Part shown: positions 18,464 through 29,726 of the stretch, piece after piece
Position numbering within the stretch: position 1 is the stretch's first letter
Layout: each line of letters begins with the position of its first letter
Source of the DNA: Nocardioides conyzicola
GTDB lineage: Bacteria > Actinomycetota > Actinomycetes > Propionibacteriales > Nocardioidaceae
Direction of reading: 5' to 3'
DNA length: 64,000 nt
NCBI RefSeq assembly: GCF_039543825.1
Contig: NZ_BAABKM010000002.1
Coordinates: 466,133-530,132 of the forward strand
The notes under the pieces: model-generated
What the model saw: only the letters and a program-made list of their open reading frames with translations
Told to the model about the DNA's origin: nothing
Databases searched by the model: none
Translations under genes and position numbers: made by a program

Positions 18464-19229
18464 GCACCTCCAGGTCCGGCTCGCCGACGAGGTGCTGTGG
18501 CTGACCTTCGACCGGCCCGAGGTCCTCAACGCCGTCGACGGCGAGATGATGGTCGCGCTGGCCGAGCAGCTCGAGGGCGCCCGCGCCCGCGACGACGTAC
18601 GCGTCGTGGTGATCACGGGCACCGGTGCCGGCTTCAGCGCCGGCGCCGACATGGCGTCGTTGCGGCTCGCGCCGGAGCACCCGGTCGAGACGATGGACGG
18701 TGCCAACCGGGTGATCCGGGCGGTCGTCGGGCTCGACAAGCCGGTCCTCGCGGCCGTCAACGGGATCGCCGCCGGGGTCGCCTGCTCGGCGGCGCTGGTC
18801 TCGGACATCATCGTGGCCGCCGAGTCCGCGGCCTTCCTGCTGCCCTTCACCCGCATCGGGCTGATGACCGACGGCGGCTCGTCGGCGACGGTGGCCGCCT
18901 CCATCGGCCGCGCCCGGGCCATGCGGATGGCCCTGCTCGGTGAGCCGATGCCGGCGACCGAGGCGCTCGCCTGCGGGCTGATCACCCACGTTGCGACCGA
19001 CGACGACTTCCCCGACCTGGTCGCCAAGCTGGCTCGCCGGCTGGCCGCCGGCCCGGCCATCGCCCAGAGCGGCGTCAAGAAGGCGATCAACGCCGCCACG
19101 CTCCCCCACCTCGAGGACGCGCTCGACCGCGAGCACACCGGTCAGCGCGCCCTCTTCCGCACGCACGACTTCACCGAGGGCCTCGATGCGTTTGCGGCCG
19201 GCCGCAAGCCGGTCTTCCGCGGGGAGTAG
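18456..19229 (+). CDS. Crotonase-fold enoyl-CoA hydratase/isomerase family protein
   Basis: Acyl-CoA-binding protein of 257 residues. Oxyanion-hole segments are GAGFSAGADM near 57-66 and NGIAAGVACSAAL near 102-114. By eye, the two catalytic Glu residues of enoyl-CoA hydratase are replaced: Ser111 where GGCE is expected and Phe131 where PE is expected. Instead IGLMTDGG puts an Asp at 139, like the catalytic Asp of PaaG/ECI-type isomerases. An isomerase or other crotonase reaction is therefore more likely than hydration. It overlaps pncA by 8 bases (TTG start), though a metabolic link to NAD salvage is not evident. Confidence 0.82.
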   Translation: MSEHLQVRLADEVLWLTFDRPEVLNAVDGEMMVALAEQLEGARARDDVRVVVITGTGAGFSAGADMASLRLAPEHPVETMDGANRVIRAVVGLDKPVLAAVNGIAAGVACSAALVSDIIVAAESAAFLLPFTRIGLMTDGGSSATVAASIGRARAMRMALLGEPMPATEALACGLITHVATDDDFPDLVAKLARRLAAGPAIAQSGVKKAINAATLPHLEDALDREHTGQRALFRTHDFTEGLDAFAAGRKPVFRGE

Positions 19230-19234
19230 CGACC

Positions 19235-21100
19235 TCAGCCCACCGTGATCGGCGCGCCACCGGAGACGAGCCGCCAGTCGACGGAGGCGAAGCTGGCGGG
19301 GTCGATGGTGCCGTGCGCGATGACCCAGTCGATGAGCAGCTGGCGGATCTCGTTCTGGCGGTTGTAGACGACCGGAGCGGTCGCGACGGCCGGGAAGCCG
19401 CCACCGCCGGACTGGCGGTAGTTGTTGACCGCGAGCACGAACTGCTGCGCAGCGGTCACCGGCACGCCGCCGTACGCGAGCCCGACGATCCGCGAGCCGG
19501 GTGCGGCCGCGATGTCGATGTCGTACGTCAGCGGCGCGTCGAGGCCGGCGACGGAGTCGAAGTTGTAGTCCGGGGTGCCGGTGGGTGCCGTCGGCGTGAC
19601 GGCGTTCGTCACCTGGTCGAGGGCGAACGGCCCGGTGCCCGAGACCTGCTTGAAGTACCGGGCGGAGTACTCCAGGTAGGCCTTCACGTCGGCGCCGGTG
19701 ACGCGCACGCCGAGCAGCGTGTTGTCGTAGATGTAGAGGCCGGCGACGTCGCGGATGGTGACCTGCCCGGCCGGGAACGACGCCGCCCGGTTGAACGGCG
19801 CCGCGATCGACAGCACCGGCAGCGCCGCGTCGGCGCCGGTGAGGCCGGCCTTGACGGCGTCGGCCTGCACGTAGTTGACGAAGTCGATGATCGGCACGTC
19901 CTCGACGACCGCGCGGGCCGCGGACAGCGCCGCGGCCGAGGTGCCGACCGGCGAGTTCACGTAGGTGACCACGGTGTCGTGCTGCTCGCGCACCGCCCGC
20001 GCCACCCGTGCGTCCTCGGCGACCGCGTTGGAGTTGAGCACCTGCGACGTCGCGGCGACGAGGCGCCAGCCGCGACCGCGCCGCGAGCGCGTCTGCTCCA
20101 CCACGAAGTCCATGACCGCGAGCCGGCGACCCCAGTAGGACGGCTCGCACAGCAGCACCTGCTGGCCGGTCGTCTCGTTCGCGACGTACTTCTGCGCGAT
20201 CTCCTGGTGGGCGTGCCCGACGAGGATCGCGTCGACGTGCGGCACCTGGGCCGCGACCAGCGAGGCCGCGTTCTCCGGGTAGGGCAGCGCGTCGCCGTAC
20301 GACGACGAGGTGGCCGCCCCCGAGTGTGCCGAGATCACGACCAGGTCGCAGCCGCGCCGCTTGAGCTCGGGCACGAACTTCTTGGCCTGCTCGACCAGCC
20401 CGGGGAACTCCATCTTCCCCTCGACGTTGGCCTTGTCCCAGATCGCGATGCCCGGGTTGGTGAGCCCGAGGATGCCGACCTTCAGGGTGCGCCCGCGGCC
20501 GACGCGGTAGTGCTTGATCAGGTACGGCGGGAAGGCCGGCCGCTTGGTCACCGGGTCGACCGCGTTGGCGCCCAGCAGCGGGAAGTCCAGCTGCTCCTCG
20601 AAGGTGCGCAGCGTGTCGAGCCCGTAGTTGAACTCGTGGTTGCCGAGCGCGGCCGCGTCGTACCCGACCGCGTTCATCGCCCGCGCCATCGGGTGCACCG
20701 CGCCGCCGGTGATCGGGTCGATCTTGGCGTAGTAGTACGCCAGCGGGGTGCCCTGGATGGTGTCGCCCGCGTCGAGGGTGAGGAGCGGCTCGCCGCGACG
20801 CTCGTGCCGCACCGCCTTGATCAGGGTCGCGACCTTCGAGAGCCCGATGTCGTTGTGGGTCACCTTGTCGATCGGGTCGATCTCGTCGAACTCGGCGTTC
20901 TTGAAGTAGTCCCAGTTGAAGACGTTGCCGTGCAGGTCGGTCGTGCCGAGCACGGTCAGCCGCACCCGGTCCGGGTGGTGGTGGCCGTGGCCCCGCCCTC
21001 CGGCGTACGACGGGGCGGTGTAGCCGGACGCGGCCAGCGCGGCCGCTCCCGTGACTCCACCGGCGATGACGGCACGGCGCGAAGGCAGGCTTTCAGGCAC
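19235..21100 (-). CDS. Secreted bifunctional metallophosphatase/5'-nucleotidase
   Basis: Exported 5'-nucleotidase or 2',3'-cyclic phosphodiesterase type enzyme, 621 residues. The N-terminus SRRAVIAGGVTGAAALAASG resembles a Tat signal (paired Arg). The calcineurin-like metallophosphatase domain (about 45-340) has TTDLHGN, DAGDTIQGTP, GNHEFNYG and GHAHQEIA metal-site motifs. The C-terminal 5'-nucleotidase domain (about 385-600) carries the substrate-binding region with YDNTLLGVRVTG. It scavenges phosphate and nucleosides outside the cell. It is monocistronic. Confidence 0.93.
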   Translation of the reverse strand: MPESLPSRRAVIAGGVTGAAALAASGYTAPSYAGGRGHGHHHPDRVRLTVLGTTDLHGNVFNWDYFKNAEFDEIDPIDKVTHNDIGLSKVATLIKAVRHERRGEPLLTLDAGDTIQGTPLAYYYAKIDPITGGAVHPMARAMNAVGYDAAALGNHEFNYGLDTLRTFEEQLDFPLLGANAVDPVTKRPAFPPYLIKHYRVGRGRTLKVGILGLTNPGIAIWDKANVEGKMEFPGLVEQAKKFVPELKRRGCDLVVISAHSGAATSSSYGDALPYPENAASLVAAQVPHVDAILVGHAHQEIAQKYVANETTGQQVLLCEPSYWGRRLAVMDFVVEQTRSRRGRGWRLVAATSQVLNSNAVAEDARVARAVREQHDTVVTYVNSPVGTSAAALSAARAVVEDVPIIDFVNYVQADAVKAGLTGADAALPVLSIAAPFNRAASFPAGQVTIRDVAGLYIYDNTLLGVRVTGADVKAYLEYSARYFKQVSGTGPFALDQVTNAVTPTAPTGTPDYNFDSVAGLDAPLTYDIDIAAAPGSRIVGLAYGGVPVTAAQQFVLAVNNYRQSGGGGFPAVATAPVVYNRQNEIRQLLIDWVIAHGTIDPASFASVDWRLVSGGAPITVG

Positions 21101-21188
21101 TGACGATTCCTCCCGAGAACGGATCAGAGGTCTGCAGTTCTATCCCGTGGGGGTGCCCGACACAAGTGATGGCATCATCGGCCACGAG

Positions 21189-21371
21189 ATGTTCACCTCA
21201 GCCCTCGCCCCGCTCCGAGAGGCGCGGTTCCGGTGGTACTTCTCCTCGCGGCTGGTCAACCTGGCCGGTACGACGATGGCGCCGGTCGTCGTGGTCGCGC
21301 TGCTGACGCTCTCGTCCCGGTCCGTGCGCGACCTCCGGCGGGTCAGCACCACCTCTGCGCCAGCGCACTGA
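21189..21371 (+). pseudogene. N-terminal remnant of an MFS transporter gene
   Basis: The first ~35 residues from the ATG at 21189 (MFTSALAPLREARFRWYF then SSRLVNLAGTTMAPV) look like the start of a DHA3-type MFS exporter, which usually continues for about 400 residues. Here similarity stops after the first helix, and the frame runs out in 25 unrelated codons that overlap the 3' end of the convergent DUF1697 gene. This looks like a decayed gene whose body was deleted. It could instead be a chance small ORF, but the N-terminal match is specific. Confidence 0.55.
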
Positions 21372-21867
21372 GCACCGTCAGGTTGCGGTTGGTGGCGACG
21401 CCCAGGTGCTTCTCGACGGCGGCGTTGGTCAGCTTGGCCTCGTGGTAGTTCTCGCCCAGCAGCAGGTGCACCGCGCGGCCGCCGACCCGCGCCACCTCGT
21501 CCGCCGTACCCACCGCCTCGACGGCCTTGATCCCCGCGGCCGTCGGCGCGTCCTTCAGCAGGGAGACGTAGTGCTTGCCGCCGTGCCCGAAGGACGCCGC
21601 ATCGTCCGCGATCGCGACGAGCTCCTTCTGCGTGAAGACGACCGTCGGCACGGGGAAGCCGGCCTCCGCCTCGAAGGCCTTCTCCAGCGCCGTCTCGATC
21701 TTCGCCCGTGAGCGCAGCGTCGTGTCGAAGCGGACGTTGCCGGTGTTGATGTAGGTCTCCACGTCGGTGAACCCGGCCTTCTCGACCGCCGCGACGATCG
21801 CGGCCTTGGGGAACTTCCGCTTCGCGCCCAGGTTGATCGCCCGCAGGAACCCGATGTACGTCGCCAT
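21343..21867 (-). CDS. DUF1697 family protein
   Basis: Cytosolic protein of 174 residues, function unknown. The family landmarks are at the N-terminus, YIGFLRAINLG, then YINTGNVRF and a C-terminal TNAAVEKHLGVATNRNLTVL. The start at 21867 is chosen because these landmarks begin there; ten in-frame codons upstream are not family-like. It is divergent from a marR-MFS pair, and the shared 67-bp gap holds a strong dyad, so the same regulator may control it. Confidence 0.85.
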   Translation of the reverse strand: MATYIGFLRAINLGAKRKFPKAAIVAAVEKAGFTDVETYINTGNVRFDTTLRSRAKIETALEKAFEAEAGFPVPTVVFTQKELVAIADDAASFGHGGKHYVSLLKDAPTAAGIKAVEAVGTADEVARVGGRAVHLLLGENYHEAKLTNAAVEKHLGVATNRNLTVLSALAQRWC

Positions 21868-21903
21868 GCCCGCATCATGCCGTGTGGGCCGGCTCACGTA
21901 GAT

Positions 21904-21924
21904 TTACATAGGTTCCCTATGTAA
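21904..21924. promoter_or_regulatory. Perfect 9-3-9 operator dyad between DUF1697 and marR
   Basis: TTACATAGG, three bases, then CCTATGTAA: a perfect 9-bp inverted repeat. It ends 10 bases before the preferred marR start and 36 bases upstream of DUF1697. Its A/T richness contrasts with its surroundings. It probably binds the adjacent MarR protein and represses both directions. Confidence 0.75.
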
Positions 21925-21934
21925 CGTGGTCAGC

Positions 21935-22351
21935 GTGACCGACACCGAGCTCGCCAGCGACCTGGTCGTCCACGCGGCCCGCCTCGTGCGCGCCGTACGA
22001 CGTGAGCTCGAGCTGCCCGCGGGCACGCGGATCATCTCGCTCCTCGACGAGCACGGCCAGCTGGGCATCACCCAGCTCGCCGACCTCGACCGGTGCTCGC
22101 AGCCGACCATGTCGGCCGCGGTCGCCCAGCTCGTCGAGAGCGGTTGGGTGAGCAAGGCGCCCAACCCCGCCGACGCCCGCGGCACCGTCGTCACGCTGTC
22201 CGACTCGGGTCGCGCCGAGCTCGGCCGCGTCCGCCGTCTCCACGGCGAACGCGTCGCCGCGCTCGTCGACGCGCACCCCGACCTCACCACCGAGGACCTC
22301 GCCACGGCCGTCGCCGTGCTCCGCGGCATCCTCCAGGAAGGCACCCCGTGA
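21935..22351 (+). CDS. MarR-family transcriptional regulator
   Basis: Winged-helix regulator of 138 residues. Its reader helices are near 45-75 (LGITQLADLDRCSQPTM, then SAAVAQLVESGWVSKAP) with the wing ADARGTVVTLSDSGRAEL. Starts at GTG 21926 or GTG 21935 are possible. The second is preferred because the first would begin inside one base of the operator and has no ribosome site. Neither has a Shine-Dalgarno, so the transcript may be leaderless. The stop overlaps the MFS start (GTGA). Confidence 0.88.
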   Translation: MTDTELASDLVVHAARLVRAVRRELELPAGTRIISLLDEHGQLGITQLADLDRCSQPTMSAAVAQLVESGWVSKAPNPADARGTVVTLSDSGRAELGRVRRLHGERVAALVDAHPDLTTEDLATAVAVLRGILQEGTP

Positions 22352-23604
22352 ACCACCCCGCCACCACCGACACCGCCGCCACCGGGTCGTTCCTCAAGCA
22401 GCCGCGGGCCGTGTGGGCCGTCGCGTTCGCCTGCGTGATCGCCTTCATGGGCATCGGGCTCGTGGACCCGATCCTCAAGGAGATCGCCGCCAAGCTCGAG
22501 GCGACCCCGAGCCAGGTCTCGCTGCTGTTCACCAGCTACATGGCGATCATGGGCATCGCGATGCTGGTCACCGGTGTGGTGTCGAGCCGCATCGGTCCGA
22601 AGCGCACGCTGCTGACCGGCCTGGTGCTGATCATCGTCTTCGCGGCGCTCGCCGGCTCCTCCAACAGCGTCGGCGCCGTGATCGGCTTCCGCGCCGGCTG
22701 GGGACTGGGCAACGCGCTCTTCGTCGCGACCGCCCTCTCGACCATCGTCAGCGCGTCCAAGGGCTCGGTCGCGCAGGCCATCATCCTGTTCGAGGCGGCC
22801 CTCGGCCTCGGCATCGCCTCCGGCCCGCTCATCGGCGGGCTGCTCGGCGAGCAGTCCTGGCGCGGCCCCTTCTTCGGCGTCTCCGTCCTGATGACGATCG
22901 CGCTGGTCGCGACCGCGTTCTTCCTGCCGACCACGCCGCCGCAGGGACGCCGTACGTCCCTCGCCGACCCGTTCCGAGCCCTCCGTCACCCCGCCCTGCT
23001 GCTGCTCGCGCTGGTCGCGATCTGCTACAACCTGGGCTTCTTCACCCTGCTGGCCGCCGGCCCGTTCGCCCTGCCGAGCTTCGACATCATGCAGATCGGG
23101 TGGACGTTCTTCGGCTGGGGCGTCCTGCTGGCCCTCACCTCGGTCGTGGTCGCGCCGCGGCTGCAGCGCGTCTTCGGCACCCTGCCGACCCTGCTCGCCA
23201 TGCTGGTCCTCTTCGGCCTCGACCTGGTCGCGATGGCCGTCCTCACCGAGCACGAGGCCGCCGTCGCCACGGCGATCATCGTCGCCGGCGCGTTCCTCGG
23301 CGTGATCAACACCCTGGTCACCGAGGCGGTGATGGGTGCCGCGCCGGTGGAGCGGCCGGTCGCGTCCGCGGCGTACTCCTTCGTGCGCTTCACCGGCGGC
23401 GCCATGGGCCCGTACGTCGCGCTCAAGCTGGCCGAGCGCGTCGGCGTGCACGCACCCTTCTGGTTCGGCGCGATCGCCGTCGGCGTCGGCGTGGTCATCC
23501 TGGCCGCGGGCACGGCGACCATCGGGCGCGCCCTGCATGCCGACGCCCCCTCGTCGCACTCCCCCGCCGAGGCCGAGGCCGAGCTGGTCGGCGACCTGGC
23601 CTGA
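22348..23604 (+). CDS. MFS exporter (DHA1-like)
   Basis: Major facilitator of 418 residues with 12 hydrophobic segments. The first helix carries ACVIAFMGIGLVDPILKEIAAKL, and motif A is GVVSSRIGPKRTLLTG. It is probably a drug or metabolite efflux pump repressed by the overlapping upstream marR gene (GTGA overlap). The GTG start at 22348 is set by that overlap. Confidence 0.9.
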   Translation: MNHPATTDTAATGSFLKQPRAVWAVAFACVIAFMGIGLVDPILKEIAAKLEATPSQVSLLFTSYMAIMGIAMLVTGVVSSRIGPKRTLLTGLVLIIVFAALAGSSNSVGAVIGFRAGWGLGNALFVATALSTIVSASKGSVAQAIILFEAALGLGIASGPLIGGLLGEQSWRGPFFGVSVLMTIALVATAFFLPTTPPQGRRTSLADPFRALRHPALLLLALVAICYNLGFFTLLAAGPFALPSFDIMQIGWTFFGWGVLLALTSVVVAPRLQRVFGTLPTLLAMLVLFGLDLVAMAVLTEHEAAVATAIIVAGAFLGVINTLVTEAVMGAAPVERPVASAAYSFVRFTGGAMGPYVALKLAERVGVHAPFWFGAIAVGVGVVILAAGTATIGRALHADAPSSHSPAEAEAELVGDLA

Positions 23605-23621
23605 CCGGGCACAATCGGTCC

Positions 23622-26021
<2,400 letters not shown>

Positions 26022-26045
<24 letters not shown>

Positions 26046-26663
26046 GACCTGACCGGCCTCGGCAGCGGCCTCCTCGGCGACCTTCTTCATCACGGCGGCC
26101 GGCTCGATGAAGTCGTCCAGGGCCGGGTTGACGCCGACCAGGGTGAACTCGCGCTCGACCACGGTCAGGTCGGCCTGCCACACGTCGACGAGGATCCGGC
26201 GCAGGTAGTCGGTGTTGTGGTCCCAGCCCTCGCGGGGGGTGCCCGGTGCGTACGAGCCGCCGCGGGTGGTGAGCAGCACGACCGGCTTGCCGGTGAGCAG
26301 CGGCGTGCCTGCACCGGCCCCGGCCAGCACCAGGTCGATCCAGGTCTTCACGTGCTGCGAGATGCCGAAGTTGTAGAGCGGCAGCGCCAGCACGACGGCG
26401 TCGGCGGCCTGGAGCTCGGCGGCGAGCGAGGCTGCGAGGGCGAGCGCCTCGACCTGGGCCGGCGTCCGCTGGTCCTCGGGCGTGAACGAGCCGTGGATCG
26501 CGTTGGCCCAGGCGTCGGACGGCAGCGGGTCGGCGCCCAGGTGGCGGGTCACGACCTGCTCGTCGGGGCGGGCGGCGAGGAACTCCTCCAGCACGAGGTC
26601 GGCAAGGGCGGCGCTGGACGAGGCCGGCCCCTGGATGGACGAGTCGATGCGGAGCAGGGTCAT
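26022..26663 (-). CDS. FMN-dependent NADH-azoreductase (AzoR/AcpD family)
   Basis: Flavodoxin-fold quinone/azo reductase of 213 residues. Family signatures are LLRIDSSIQG at the N-terminus, the FMN-binding loop ALPLYNFGISQHVKTWIDL near 95-113 and LTTRGGSYAPG. It reduces quinones or azo bonds by two electrons with NAD(P)H. The divergent marR gene and the twin operator in between suggest induction by electrophiles or quinones. Confidence 0.88.
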
Positions 26664-26687
26664 GGCGGGTCTCCTGGAAAGGGTGGG

Positions 26688-26733
26688 GTTGAATGTTCAA
26701 CACGACGGTACGACGTTCGAGTTGAATGTTCAA
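26688..26733. promoter_or_regulatory. Twin operator between azoR-type gene and marR
   Basis: Two copies of TTGAA-TG-TTCAA, at 26689-26700 (extended to a perfect 6-2-6 dyad with flanking G and C) and at 26722-26733. Their starts are 33 bases apart, about three helical turns, so two dimers would sit on one face. They lie between divergent starts at 26663 and 26755. Confidence 0.7.
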
Positions 26734-26754
26734 GTCGCCTTATATGCTGGATCC

Positions 26755-27270
26755 GTGCCCGACCGACCCGCCTCCGACGACGTGCCCTGGCTCGACGACG
26801 ACCAGCTCCCCGACTGGGCGTCCCTGGTCGGGCTGGTGATGACGCTGCCCGCCGCCCTCGACGCCCAGCTCAAGCGCGACTCCGGGCTCAACAGCTTCGA
26901 GTACCACGTGCTCGCGTCGCTCTCGGAGGCACCGACGGGCGCGTTGCCGATGAGCGAGCTGGCGACCATGGCCCAGGGCTCCCGCTCCCGCCTCTCCCAC
27001 GCGGTGTCGCGCCTCGAGGGGGCCGGCTGGGTCGAGCGGCACGAGTGCAACGAGGCCGGCCGCCGTACGGCGGCCCACCTGACCGCGGCCGGACGGCGCA
27101 AGCTGGAGGAGGCGGCGCCCGGGCACGTGCGGGAGGCCCGGCGGCTGGTCGTCGACGTCCTCACGCCCGAGCAGCTCATGGCCCTCGGTGACGCGGCCCG
27201 CGCGGTCGTCCGGGCCACCGACCCCGAGATGTCCGAACGCCTGCAGAGGCGCATCGCCGCCCGGCGGTGA
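26755..27270 (+). CDS. MarR-family transcriptional regulator
   Basis: Winged-helix repressor of 171 residues: EYHVLASLSEAPTGALPMSELA, SRSRLSHAVSRLEGAGWVER and the wing RRTAAHLTAAGRRKLEEA near 50-110. The GTG start at 26755 is where the family-like sequence begins; a TATAT element lies 10-15 bases upstream, so the leader is very short. It probably controls the divergent azoreductase gene and itself. It ends one base from the convergent IclR gene. Confidence 0.88.
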   Translation: MPDRPASDDVPWLDDDQLPDWASLVGLVMTLPAALDAQLKRDSGLNSFEYHVLASLSEAPTGALPMSELATMAQGSRSRLSHAVSRLEGAGWVERHECNEAGRRTAAHLTAAGRRKLEEAAPGHVREARRLVVDVLTPEQLMALGDAARAVVRATDPEMSERLQRRIAARR

Positions 27271-27271
27271 C

Positions 27272-27910
27272 TCAGGCCATCCGCTCCGCGAGCTCGGCCG
27301 CCGCGCGCTCGACCAGCGGCCCGATCGTGGCGGCGTCGACGCCGGGGTCGACGGTGACGATGCCGACGCTGGCCTCCAGGCCGGGTACGCCGCGCACCGG
27401 CGCGGCCAGCCCCCGGGCCCCGGACTGGAGCTCGCCGATCGTGAGCACGTAGGGCGCCGGGTCGGCCGAGCGGACCAGGATGATCGCCTTGCCCGCCGCG
27501 CCCTGCGTGAGCGGGTGCCGCGACCCGACCCGGTAGCTGACGTGGAAGTCGGTCCACGACGGCTCGACCACCGCGAGCGCGAGCGCCTCGTCGCCGTCGG
27601 CGACCGTGAGGTGGGCGGTGCAGCCGACGGCCTCGGCGAGGTCGCGCAGCACGGGTACGGCGAGCTCGCGCAGCACGGGCTGCACCGCGGCGCCCAGCCG
27701 CAGCACCCCGAGGCCGACCCGCAGCCGACCGTGCGCGTCGCGGCGGACCATCCCGCGGGCCTCGAGCGTCGCGACCAGGCGGTGCACGATGGTGCGGTTG
27801 ACCTCCATCCGCGCGGCCAGCTCCGTCATCGTCAGGCCGTCCGGGGTCGACGCGAGCACGTCGAGGACCCGCAACCCGCGGTCCAGCGTCTGGGAGATCT
27901 CGGCCGGCAC
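27272..27910 (-). CDS. IclR-family transcriptional regulator
   Basis: Regulator of 212 residues. The N-terminal winged helix is near 5-65 (QTLDRGLRVLDVLASTPDGLT, MTELAARMEVNRTIVHRLVATLEARGMV), followed by the IclR effector-binding domain with GSRHPLTQGAAGKAI near 130-145. No obvious target adjoins it: the helicase gene 20 bases upstream reads in the same direction and may be co-transcribed. Effector and targets unknown. Confidence 0.88.
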   Translation of the reverse strand: MPAEISQTLDRGLRVLDVLASTPDGLTMTELAARMEVNRTIVHRLVATLEARGMVRRDAHGRLRVGLGVLRLGAAVQPVLRELAVPVLRDLAEAVGCTAHLTVADGDEALALAVVEPSWTDFHVSYRVGSRHPLTQGAAGKAIILVRSADPAPYVLTIGELQSGARGLAAPVRGVPGLEASVGIVTVDPGVDAATIGPLVERAAAELAERMA

Positions 27911-27929
27911 GTTCGCGAGTCTAGGGAGG

Positions 27930-29726
27930 TCAGGAGCTCTTGCGGGTCGCCCAGTCGCGGATCCGGTCGATCCGTGCGTGCAGCTGGTCGGCCGTGGCGA
28001 CCGCGGCGGCCGGGCCGCCGCACTCCTTGCGCAGCGCGGCGTGGGTGATGCCGTGCGCCTGGCCGGTCCGGTGGTGCCACGCGGCCACGAGCCCGTTGAG
28101 CTCGCGGCGCAGGACGGCCAGCTGCTCGTGGGTGCTCACCTCGGCGACCGAGTCACCGGCCCGGGGCTCCTGCTTCGGCGCGGCCTTCTGCTTCCTGGCC
28201 CGGTCGGTCTGCCGCTGCTGGAGCAGCTCGCGCATCTGGCCCGGCTCGAGGAGCCCCGGGATGCCGAGGAAGTCCATCTCCTCCTCCGACCCGACGTGCA
28301 CCTCGCCCGCATGGCCGAACTCGCCGCCGTCGAAGAGCACCCGGTCGAACCGCGCCTCCGACCCGAGCGCCTCGAAGGACATCTCCAGCTCGTCGGACGC
28401 GCCCTCACCGGCGTTGGCCTCGGCGAGCAGGTCGTTCTCGGCGGCGAAGATGTCGCCCTCGTCGGTGACCTTGCGGCCCAGCACGTGGTCGCGCTCGACC
28501 TCCATCTCGGAGGCGAAGCCCAGCAGGGACGGCACGGACGGCAGGAAGACCGACGCCGTCTCCCCCCGGCTGCGCGCGCGCACGAAACGGCCCACGGCCT
28601 GGGCGAAGAAGAGCGGCGTGGAGGTGCGGGTCGCGTAGACCCCGACGGCGAGCCGGGGCACGTCGACACCCTCGGAGACCATGCGGACGGCGACCATCCA
28701 GCGCCGGTCGCTGTCGGTGAACTCGGTGATCTTCTTCGACGACGCCTTCTCGTCGGAGAGCACCACGGTCGCGGGCTCCCCCGTGATCTGCTTCAGGGTC
28801 TTGGCATAGGACCGCGCGGTGTCCTGGTCGGAGGCGATCACCAGGCCGCCCGCGTCCGGGACGTGCCGGCGCACCTCGGTCAGGCGGCTGTCCGCGGCCG
28901 CGAGCACCGAGGGGATCCAGGACCCGCTCGGGTCGAGCGCGGTGCGCAGGGCCTGCGCGGTGAGGTCCTTGGTGAGCGGCTCGCCCAGCCGGGCGGCGAT
29001 CTCGTCGCCGGCCCGGGTCCGCCACGTCATCTCACCGGAGTAGGCCATGAAGAGCACCGGGCGGACCACGTGGTCGGCGAGCGCGTGGGCGTAGCCGTAG
29101 GTGTAGTCGGCGACCGAGCGCGGCACGCCGTCGGCACCAGGTGCGTAGGTGACGAACGGGATCGGGTTGATGTCGGAGCGGAACGGCGTACCGGTCAGCG
29201 CGAGCCGGCGGGTGGCGGGCTCGAACGCCTCACGCACCCCCTCGCCCCACGACAGCGCGTCGCCGGCGTGGTGGACCTCGTCGAGGATCACCAGGGTCTT
29301 GAAGCGCTCGGTGCGGATCCGCATGGCGAGCGGGTTGACGGCCACGCCGGCGTACGTCACGGCGATCCCGACGAAGTCCTGCGACGTCTTGCCCTTGCCG
29401 GCCGAGTACGTCGGGTCGATCGGGATGCCCGCGCGGGCGGCCGCCTCGGCCCACTGGAGCTTGAGGTGCTCGGTCGGCGCGACGACGGTGATCCGGTCCA
29501 CGATCCGCCGGCCCAGCAGCTCGGCCGCGACCGACAGCGCGAAGGTCGTCTTGCCGGCGCCGGGCGTCGCGACGGCGAGGAAGTCGCGCGGTTGCTCCTC
29601 GAAGTACTGCCGCATCGCGGTCGTCTGCCACGCACGCAGCGACGGCGCCGTACCCCAGGCCGCGCGCTCCGGCCAGGCCGGGGTGAGTGCGATCGGCAGT
29701 GAGTCGGCCTCGGGCCGACCCGTCAC
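27930..29726 (-). CDS. Superfamily 2 DEAD/DEAH-box helicase
   Basis: SF2 helicase of 598 residues. Motifs in order: Walker A ATPGAGKTT (near 58), Walker B/DEAH box ILDEVHHAGD, motif III LTGTPFRSD, motif V MVSEGVDVPRL and motif VI QAVGRFVRARSRG. A Glu/Ala-rich linker and a small helical C-terminal region follow. This class (RAD25/UvrB-like restriction-type helicase) is widespread in actinobacteria beside DUF3039, with unclear function. The GTG start at 29726 is set by a GTGA overlap with DUF3039; 35 upstream in-frame codons are antisense-like low complexity. Confidence 0.9.
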   Translation of the reverse strand: MTGRPEADSLPIALTPAWPERAAWGTAPSLRAWQTTAMRQYFEEQPRDFLAVATPGAGKTTFALSVAAELLGRRIVDRITVVAPTEHLKLQWAEAAARAGIPIDPTYSAGKGKTSQDFVGIAVTYAGVAVNPLAMRIRTERFKTLVILDEVHHAGDALSWGEGVREAFEPATRRLALTGTPFRSDINPIPFVTYAPGADGVPRSVADYTYGYAHALADHVVRPVLFMAYSGEMTWRTRAGDEIAARLGEPLTKDLTAQALRTALDPSGSWIPSVLAAADSRLTEVRRHVPDAGGLVIASDQDTARSYAKTLKQITGEPATVVLSDEKASSKKITEFTDSDRRWMVAVRMVSEGVDVPRLAVGVYATRTSTPLFFAQAVGRFVRARSRGETASVFLPSVPSLLGFASEMEVERDHVLGRKVTDEGDIFAAENDLLAEANAGEGASDELEMSFEALGSEARFDRVLFDGGEFGHAGEVHVGSEEEMDFLGIPGLLEPGQMRELLQQRQTDRARKQKAAPKQEPRAGDSVAEVSTHEQLAVLRRELNGLVAAWHHRTGQAHGITHAALRKECGGPAAAVATADQLHARIDRIRDWATRKSS

